A stretch of DNA of 7,976 nt from Clostridia bacterium (lineage in GTDB: Bacteria; Bacillota; Clostridia; Oscillospirales; CAG-272), in assembly GCA_024404475.1 (NCBI GenBank), contig JAKSPV010000066.1:1-7976 (forward strand). The letters run 5' to 3'. The notes under the pieces were generated by a model, which made no database searches, was not told the DNA's origin, and saw nothing but the letters and a program-made list of their open reading frames with translations. Positions 3,746-7,976 of the stretch are shown here, piece after piece (within the stretch, counting starts at the first letter, position 1; every line of letters starts with the position of its first letter). Position numbers and translations under genes: made by a program.

Positions 3746-5902
3746 TCAGTCGTCGCCGAGCTCGTTTTTGATCACGTCGCCGGCAGTCGCCTTGAGCGCC
3801 TCGGCCGCGGTGTCCTTTGTCAGGTCCTCGCCGAACGCAGACGCGAGCACACCGTCGCCCTTGAAGCCGGTCATCTCCTGCAGGCCGTCGCCCAGGTTGT
3901 CGACCGCCACGTCGACCGTCGCGTTGACGAGCCCGCCGATCGCCGCTTCTTCACCTTTGGCGCGCGCTTCTTCGAGCGTGCCGCCTTTGAGCAGCGTGTC
4001 CGTCGTTTCTTTGATGCCGTCGCCGGCAACGTTCGCGGCGTACTTTTCCGCGACGCCGCCCGCATGGTTCTTGCCGAGCTCGACGCCGGATTCGACGATG
4101 GTCTGCGTGAACGCCGCTCCGACGGTCTTTTCGCCGGCCATGACCTCGCCGGCGTTTCCGGCGGCGGCTTTGCCGACCGCGTATGCGTCCTTGACGACTT
4201 TGCCGACGCCCGTCTGGTCGATCTCCGCAAGCACGTCGATCGCAACATCGGCGCCTGTCTCGACTTCTTTGGCGGTGTTGTAGCCGGCATCGGCATACTC
4301 GGCACGTGCCTCGTATCCGGCCTTCTGCTGTTCGATTTCGGCCGTTTCCTTGATGATCTCTTTCTTGATTGAGGAAACGTCGCCCTCTTCGCCGCCGTGC
4401 TTGTAGTACATCTTGTCGATGTACGCCTCATGTTCTGCCGCGGCTTCCGCAGCGGCCTTTTCGGCCTTGGCTTCGGCGTCGTAGAAGGAGACCTGCGAGT
4501 TCGCTTCGCGCGCCGCTTCGTTCCACGCTTCGTTCTCGGCGGCTTCCGCGCGGATCGCGTCGGCGTTTTCCGCCCGGTGCTGCATTTCAGCGGCGAGTTC
4601 TTCCGCGCTGGAGAACGTCCCGCCCGTTATGGGGTTGGTGTATGTCCCGTCGCCGTTGCTCTGGTAGAGGATCTTCTCGCCCGTCGCCGGATCGGTCACG
4701 TTCAAATCGCCGTCCCCGTCGCGGGTGACGTACGGGCTGAGATCTTCGGCCGCACCGAGCAGGGAACCGAGGGCGCCGCCCGTTTCTGCCGCCGCGCTCA
4801 CGGCCGCACCGGCGGCTGCCGCCGCAGCGGAGCCGATGACCGCTGTCGTCACGGAGACCGCAATGATCCCGACGGCGCTCTCCGGCATCTCCAGAAGATC
4901 CGGGTTGTGGGAAAGCTCCTGGCGGATGACAAGGTCGTAGTAATCGTAGTACCCGTTGCGGTTAAAGTCCATGACGTCGGGGAAGGGCTGACCGTATTTG
5001 TTGTGCTGACCGTTCGAATAGGTAAGATGTCCCCGGTAGGGAATGTATTCGTCGGGGAAGAAATACGATCCGATGTCGTCATCGGCGAACACCGGAACGG
5101 AGGTGAGCGGGAGCACCATCAGACCGACGAGCAGCACGAGTGCCAGCGTTGCCGCTGTGCGTTTCGTTCCGTTATTGCCGATGACCGCGAGAACGATGCC
5201 GCCGGCGAGGATCAGAAGCCCGATGAGCCCGAGCAGCCAAGCGTACCGGGCGAACGTCAGCGCGAAACCGATCGCAAAGCCGGCTGCGACGCCGGTCAGG
5301 GCGCGGCTGATAACGGCGCGCGACGGCAGCTTTTTGCCGCTCAGCTTGCCGATCACCGTGTGGATCAGCGAGAAGAGAAGCCCGTTCTGCTTGCCGGCGG
5401 CAAGCAGTGCAGTCACGGAGCCCGCCACGGCGACGCCGCAGTTGACGGGGCTGGATGTGATGTTAAAGAAGAAGTAGACGAGAAGGCCGGAGCCGGCACC
5501 GATCACAAACGGCGCAACGGCGGAGAGCCCGCTGAACGAGGCGCCCGTCAAAACGACGCTGAATCCTTTGCCCATGCCGGCAAAGGGATTCTTTTTGTCG
5601 CAGATCGTCACGACGATCGACGTGACGAGCGCGGCGAAGACCGCCTTGCCGAAGATGCCGCCGATCGCCCCGATGAGCCCGCCGTAGAGGCCGCCGTTCG
5701 AGTAGGTCAGCGTGTAGAGAAAGCGGAAAAACGGCAGGTTGACGCCGAATCCGGAAAGCAGCGACAGCACGAGCCAGAGCCCGCAGAGAATGACCGTCGG
5801 GATCCACCGCTTCGGTGTGCGGATGAATTCGAGAAGGGCATTCTTCATCTCACCGATGAAGCCTGTGCCGGCAGTTTTCGTTTTTTCGGTTGTCTGTTCC
5901 AT
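3746..5902 (-). CDS. Large multi-spanning membrane protein with internal signal-like segment and Ala-rich helical tail, function unknown
   Basis: The product is 718 residues and I do not recognise its family. Residues 34-272 hold about eight hydrophobic segments (34-53, 72-100, 117-147, 155-170, 202-219, 221-243, 249-272). The last follows TKR and ends SVPVFA before DDD, so it resembles a signal peptide with cleavage after Ala273. Next is a Tyr-rich acidic region (274-341) with one calcium-loop-like motif, D-F-N-R-N-G-Y-Y-D-Y-Y-D at 312-323. An Ala-rich hydrophobic stretch (343-374) follows. Residues 395-430 carry DGDGDLNVTDPATGEK and YQSNGDGTYTNPITGGTF. Residues 431-545 are Ala/Glu-rich and probably coiled coil, and 546-718 are Gly/Ala/Val-rich helix. 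The start at 5902 has GGAGG (5914-5910) seven bases upstream and a strong promoter. It is divergent from the AraC gene, which may control it. A surface or envelope role is a guess. Confidence 0.85.
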   Translation of the reverse strand: MEQTTEKTKTAGTGFIGEMKNALLEFIRTPKRWIPTVILCGLWLVLSLLSGFGVNLPFFRFLYTLTYSNGGLYGGLIGAIGGIFGKAVFAALVTSIVVTICDKKNPFAGMGKGFSVVLTGASFSGLSAVAPFVIGAGSGLLVYFFFNITSSPVNCGVAVAGSVTALLAAGKQNGLLFSLIHTVIGKLSGKKLPSRAVISRALTGVAAGFAIGFALTFARYAWLLGLIGLLILAGGIVLAVIGNNGTKRTAATLALVLLVGLMVLPLTSVPVFADDDIGSYFFPDEYIPYRGHLTYSNGQHNKYGQPFPDVMDFNRNGYYDYYDLVIRQELSHNPDLLEMPESAVGIIAVSVTTAVIGSAAAAAAGAAVSAAAETGGALGSLLGAAEDLSPYVTRDGDGDLNVTDPATGEKILYQSNGDGTYTNPITGGTFSSAEELAAEMQHRAENADAIRAEAAENEAWNEAAREANSQVSFYDAEAKAEKAAAEAAAEHEAYIDKMYYKHGGEEGDVSSIKKEIIKETAEIEQQKAGYEARAEYADAGYNTAKEVETGADVAIDVLAEIDQTGVGKVVKDAYAVGKAAAGNAGEVMAGEKTVGAAFTQTIVESGVELGKNHAGGVAEKYAANVAGDGIKETTDTLLKGGTLEEARAKGEEAAIGGLVNATVDVAVDNLGDGLQEMTGFKGDGVLASAFGEDLTKDTAAEALKATAGDVIKNELGDD

Positions 5903-5946
5903 GATGATTCCTCCATAAAAGAATTTGGGGGAGTGTTTCCGATTTC

Positions 5947-5976
5947 ATTATATAGGGAGAATTCCGCGCTTGTCAA
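5947..5976 (-). promoter_or_regulatory. Consensus sigma-A promoter of the 718-residue membrane protein gene
   Basis: On the minus strand a perfect TTGACA (5976-5971) and a perfect TATAAT (5952-5947) are separated by 18 bases. The predicted transcript start near 5940 leaves a leader of about 38 bases with GGAGG at 5914-5910. Near-consensus hexamers predict strong expression unless repressed. Confidence 0.85.
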
Positions 5977-6024
5977 GAGAAATATCGGAGAAAACGGGCG
6001 AACCCGCCGTCTTCGGCATGTGTC

Positions 6025-6103
6025 TTCCCGGCGGCGCGGGAAACGTGCTTTTCTCCCGGCTTTCTCCTGGGAAAGAAAATGTCGGAAAAGTCCGCTCTTT
6101 TCC
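6025..6103. promoter_or_regulatory. Inverted repeats in the divergent control region, candidate operators
   Basis: TTCCCG (6025-6030) faces CGGGAA (6037-6042) across six bases, and GGAAAAG (6084-6090) faces CTTTTCC (6097-6103) across six bases. The second ends 11 bases upstream of the AraC gene's -35 box. The ten bases CTTTTCCGTG at 6097-6106 recur exactly at 6161-6170, over the AraC gene's start codon. They could be binding sites of the AraC-type protein; no binding motif is known to me for it. Confidence 0.35.
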
Positions 6104-6114
6104 GTGCCCGCCTC

Positions 6115-6143
6115 TTGACAACGGCGCGTTTCCGTTCTATGAT
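6115..6143 (+). promoter_or_regulatory. Sigma-A promoter of the AraC-family gene
   Basis: A perfect TTGACA (6115-6120) and TATGAT (6138-6143) are 17 bases apart. The predicted transcript start near 6150 lies just before the AAAGGGGG RBS (6153-6160). This rules out the long open frame beginning near 5925 and supports the GTG start at 6168. Confidence 0.82.
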
Positions 6144-6167
6144 ATAAAGAAGAAAGGGGGCTTTTCC

Positions 6168-6893
6168 GTGATCAATAAAACCGTAGCACCGAAACAGTAT
6201 GCGCTGAACCACCGGCACCCGTATGCCGAACTGATCCTCAACATCAGCGGTACCGGGACCAATACGGTCGGGGACCTCGAGATCCCCTTCTATCCCGGCA
6301 GCGTGCTCTATGTTCCCGCCGGCGTCGAGCATTGTAAAAAAGCCGACGAGCGCTTCGAGGATATCTTCATCCGCCTGGATGACGTCCGCTACGACGAGGT
6401 CAAGATGGGCGAGGATGACGAATTCCACAGCATCCAGAAGATCATGGAGGTGCTCCATTACCACTATTTCCGCCACGATAAAACGAGCAACAGTACCGTC
6501 GCGGCGCTCTATACCTCGCTGAAAGAGATGATCAAGGAGCTTTTCCGCCACCCGGACGAGAACCGCTACGCCGAGGCGCTCCATTGTGACATCATCCGGA
6601 ACTTCACCGATCCGGAATTCTCGCTTCAGAAAGCCATGGAAAATATGCCGTACTCCGTCGATTACCTGCGCCGCGTCTTCATCAAGACGTTCGGCACGAC
6701 GCCGAAGGATTACCTGACCAGCCTCCGCATGGAAAAGGCGGCGGCCATGCTCCGCGTCGGCGACGTCAATATCGCCGATATCTCGATCCAGTGCGGCTAC
6801 TACGACGCCTCGTATTTCGCGCGGATGTTCAAGCAGCGCTTCGGCATCGTCCCGAGCGAGTACCGCTCAAAATCGCTTTTGTCCGTACAGTAA
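6168..6893 (+). CDS. AraC-family transcriptional regulator with N-terminal cupin domain
   Basis: The 241-residue protein starts with GTG 6168, preceded by AAAGGGGG (6153-6160) at seven bases. Residues 15-60 form a cupin-type sensor: HRHPYAELILNISGTGTNTV, then FYPGSVLYVPAGVEHC with His55. The C-terminal AraC DNA-binding domain has a first helix-turn-helix with YSVDYLRRVFIKTFGTTPKDYL (162-183) and a second with DISIQCGYYDASYFARMFKQRFG (204-226), followed by the usual PSEYR. Such proteins generally sense sugars or other small ligands and activate nearby genes. Here the obvious candidate is the divergent membrane protein gene at 3746-5902, but this is inference from position. The protein is somewhat shorter than the usual 270-300 residues. 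The open frame upstream of GTG 6168 is unlikely to be coding because the promoter lies within it. A terminator follows. Confidence 0.92.
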   Translation: MINKTVAPKQYALNHRHPYAELILNISGTGTNTVGDLEIPFYPGSVLYVPAGVEHCKKADERFEDIFIRLDDVRYDEVKMGEDDEFHSIQKIMEVLHYHYFRHDKTSNSTVAALYTSLKEMIKELFRHPDENRYAEALHCDIIRNFTDPEFSLQKAMENMPYSVDYLRRVFIKTFGTTPKDYLTSLRMEKAAAMLRVGDVNIADISIQCGYYDASYFARMFKQRFGIVPSEYRSKSLLSVQ

Positions 6894-6903
6894 GAGAAAA
6901 CGG

Positions 6904-6929
6904 GAACGCCCTTCGGGGCGTTCTTTTTT
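6904..6929 (+). terminator. Intrinsic terminator of the AraC-family gene
   Basis: GAACGCCC (6904-6911) pairs perfectly with GGGCGTTC (6916-6923) around a TTCG tetraloop, followed by six Ts (6924-6929). It starts 11 bases after the stop codon. Confidence 0.94.
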
Positions 6930-6948
6930 GTTTCTTTATATTTTACAC

Positions 6949-6977
6949 TTGCCAAACGAAAAAGAATGTGCTATACT
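6949..6977 (+). promoter_or_regulatory. Sigma-A promoter of the SH3b protein gene
   Basis: TTGCCA (6949-6954) and TATACT (6972-6977) are 17 bases apart, with TG at 6969-6970 giving an extended -10. Predicted transcript start is near 6984, about 29 bases before the ATG at 7013. Confidence 0.75.
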
Positions 6978-7012
6978 GATAAAGAAATATCAGAAGGACG
7001 GGAGTGGATACC

Positions 7013-7720
7013 ATGAAGAAATTCGGAATCGTCGTGCTTGTCGTCGTGCTTGTCGTTGTCGGCGTTGCCGTCGGCTTCTTTGCTGCGACTTTCCTCTCGG
7101 AACGCGGCGGCTTCCCGCGGCCTCAGCCGGGAACGAGCACACCCGCCACAGACGCGCCTGAGATCACCGATCCCGCGTCGGAGCCCCCTGCTTCCGAGCC
7201 GCCGGTGACACAGTCCCCGACAACGCAGCCGCCTACGACGCAGCCCGTTATTCAGGTGGACGTCATCCCGATCGACCCGCCCGTCGTCATGTACGCGACT
7301 GACGACCAGGTCAATATCCGCATGCAGCCGACGACGAAAGCCGACCGCTACGCCTCGCTCCATAAGGGCGACGGCGTGACCGTCACGGGCAAGACGAAGG
7401 ACGGCTGGTACCGGATCATTTACCGCGACATCTATACGGGCTACGTCTTCGGCGAGTATCTTTCCGAAACTGCCATCCCGAACGGTATCACCGAAACGCC
7501 TTTCCAGCCGCCGATCACGATGTACGCGACGGAGGACGTCAATATCCGCGCCGACCACTCGACGAACGCGACGAAGCTCGGCGTTCTGCCCGCCGGGGAC
7601 TCCGTCCTTGTGCTCGCGGAAACGAGCAACGGCTGGTACCGCGTTTATTATCAGGGCAAGGACGCGTATATCTCCGCGCAGTACCTGACGAAAACGAAGC
7701 CGACGCCCGCCGCCGGGTGA
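7013..7720 (+). CDS. Membrane-anchored protein with Pro/Thr-rich stalk and two bacterial SH3 (SH3b) domains
   Basis: The 235-residue product has MKK then one hydrophobic segment at about 4-27, which acts as an uncleaved anchor or signal peptide. A low-complexity stalk rich in Pro, Thr, Ser and Glu follows (34-80, with repeats such as EPPASEPP and TTQPPTTQP). Two SH3b domains come next, at about 91-151 (MYATDDQVNIRMQPTTKADRY to GYVFGEYL) and 169-226 (MYATEDVNIRADHSTNATKLG to AYISAQYL). SH3b domains usually bind peptidoglycan peptides, so the protein probably sits on the outer face of the membrane and touches the wall; no catalytic domain is present. ATG 7013 has GGGAG (7000-7004) eight bases upstream. 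GTG 7004, with AAGGA (6994-6998), is a possible alternative start adding three residues. It has its own promoter and terminator. Confidence 0.9.
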   Translation: MKKFGIVVLVVVLVVVGVAVGFFAATFLSERGGFPRPQPGTSTPATDAPEITDPASEPPASEPPVTQSPTTQPPTTQPVIQVDVIPIDPPVVMYATDDQVNIRMQPTTKADRYASLHKGDGVTVTGKTKDGWYRIIYRDIYTGYVFGEYLSETAIPNGITETPFQPPITMYATEDVNIRADHSTNATKLGVLPAGDSVLVLAETSNGWYRVYYQGKDAYISAQYLTKTKPTPAAG

Positions 7721-7749
7721 CAGTCCCCCGCTCCATATCCGCCAATGAT

Positions 7750-7778
7750 TCCCGCGCAAAAAATGCGCGGGATTTTTT
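7750..7778 (+). terminator. Intrinsic terminator of the SH3b protein gene
   Basis: TCCCGCGCA (7750-7758) pairs perfectly with TGCGCGGGA (7764-7772) around an AAAAA loop, followed by six Ts (7773-7778). Confidence 0.95.
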
Positions 7779-7851
7779 CTCATTCGTGTCCGATTTTTCC
7801 TTTCTGCCGCGTTTCATAAGCAGAGGCCTCAAAAACGAAAGGAGCATTCCC

Positions 7852-7976
7852 ATGGAACAACTGTTGCGCCGATCCCGCTGCAACGCGGCGCTTGCCCGAC
7901 TTGCGGCAGGAGATACGGCGGCACTGACCGATCTGTACGACGCCGCGGGACGGGAAATTTTTGCGCTTGCGCTCTC
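7852..7976 (+). CDS. Probable ECF-type RNA polymerase sigma factor, N-terminal part (cut by window edge)
   Basis: ATG 7852 is preceded by AAAGGAG (7838-7844) at seven bases, an excellent RBS. The 41 residues visible run MEQLLRRSRCNAALARLAAG and then DTAALTDLYDAAGREIFALAL. The pattern of a short charged start, L-x-x-L-A-x-G-D-x-x-A-L-x-x-L-Y-D and then R-x-I-F-A-L-A matches the start of region 2 of sigma-70 family ECF factors, which bind core RNA polymerase. Regions 2.3-4 lie outside the window, so the family call rests on this short stretch. It is transcribed separately from the SH3b gene, whose terminator lies between. I see no convincing promoter in 7779-7837. An anti-sigma factor would be expected downstream. 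Confidence 0.75.
   Translation, partial: MEQLLRRSRCNAALARLAAGDTAALTDLYDAAGREIFALAL

Noticed and set aside
3504..4283. 259-residue open frame on the plus strand crossing the muramidase stop codon
   Set aside because: Its start lies inside the muramidase gene, it crosses the terminator palindrome, and most of it is antisense to the membrane protein gene. Ser/Pro/Ala-rich shadow composition.
4397..6118. 573-residue open frame on the plus strand opposite the large membrane protein gene
   Set aside because: Its composition is the Arg/Asp/Val/Gly-rich pattern of an antisense frame. It runs through the divergent promoters and has no start signal.
5925..6167. N-terminal extension of the AraC gene by 81 residues
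   Set aside because: The stretch contains the promoter pair at 6115-6143 and the divergent promoter. AAAGGGGG stands at the right distance from GTG 6168, and the added residues resemble no AraC domain.
7779..7837. Possible promoter for the ECF sigma gene
   Set aside because: No -35/-10 pair with sensible spacing was found. A self-dependent ECF promoter is possible but cannot be recognised without its consensus.

Overview
The window reads as chromosomal DNA of a low-to-mid G+C-lineage Gram-positive anaerobe whose own genome is fairly G+C-rich, most likely a Clostridia (Oscillospiraceae/Ruminococcaceae-like) gut bacterium. This is inferred from strong GGAGG-type ribosome binding sites, housekeeping sigma-A promoters (several with an extended TGn -10), short U-tailed intrinsic terminators, and the families present (GH25 muramidase, SH3b envelope protein, AraC and LysR regulators). 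There is no tRNA, rRNA, CRISPR array or recognisable transposase.

Layout. 1-272 (-): N-terminal 90 residues of a LysR-type regulator, cut by the window edge. 273-417: divergent regulatory region with overlapping back-to-back promoters, a dyad and a terminator-like leader hairpin. 418-1884 (+): PutP-type sodium/solute symporter, with its terminator overlapping the promoter of the next gene. 1986-2741 (+): alpha/beta hydrolase of the prolyl-oligopeptidase (S9) type. 2815-3543 (+): membrane-anchored GH25 muramidase, visibly A+T-richer than everything around it. 3544-3745: intergenic stretch with a 13-bp direct repeat and a perfect 26-bp palindromic terminator shared by convergent genes. 3746-5902 (-): 718-residue multi-spanning membrane protein of unknown function, with an internal signal-peptide-like segment, a dockerin/EF-hand-like loop and a long Ala-rich helical tail. 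5903-6167: divergent promoter region. 6168-6893 (+): AraC-family regulator with a cupin domain. 7013-7720 (+): membrane-anchored protein with a Pro/Thr-rich stalk and two SH3b domains. 7852-end (+): start of an ECF-type sigma factor.

How the genes may work together. The LysR gene and the symporter form a typical divergent regulator/target pair, and the promoter architecture suggests that one site serves both. Most of the rest of the window concerns the cell envelope: a surface muramidase, a large membrane protein, an SH3b wall-binding protein and an ECF sigma factor. Apart from the shared or overlapping control regions, each gene has its own promoter and terminator, so these look like neighbouring single-gene units, not an operon. 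The muramidase is the best candidate for acquired DNA: its composition differs, it has no clear promoter, an apparently orphan terminator facing the other way lies on its left, and a short direct repeat lies on its right. The most novel item is the 718-residue membrane protein, which I could not assign to a known family.
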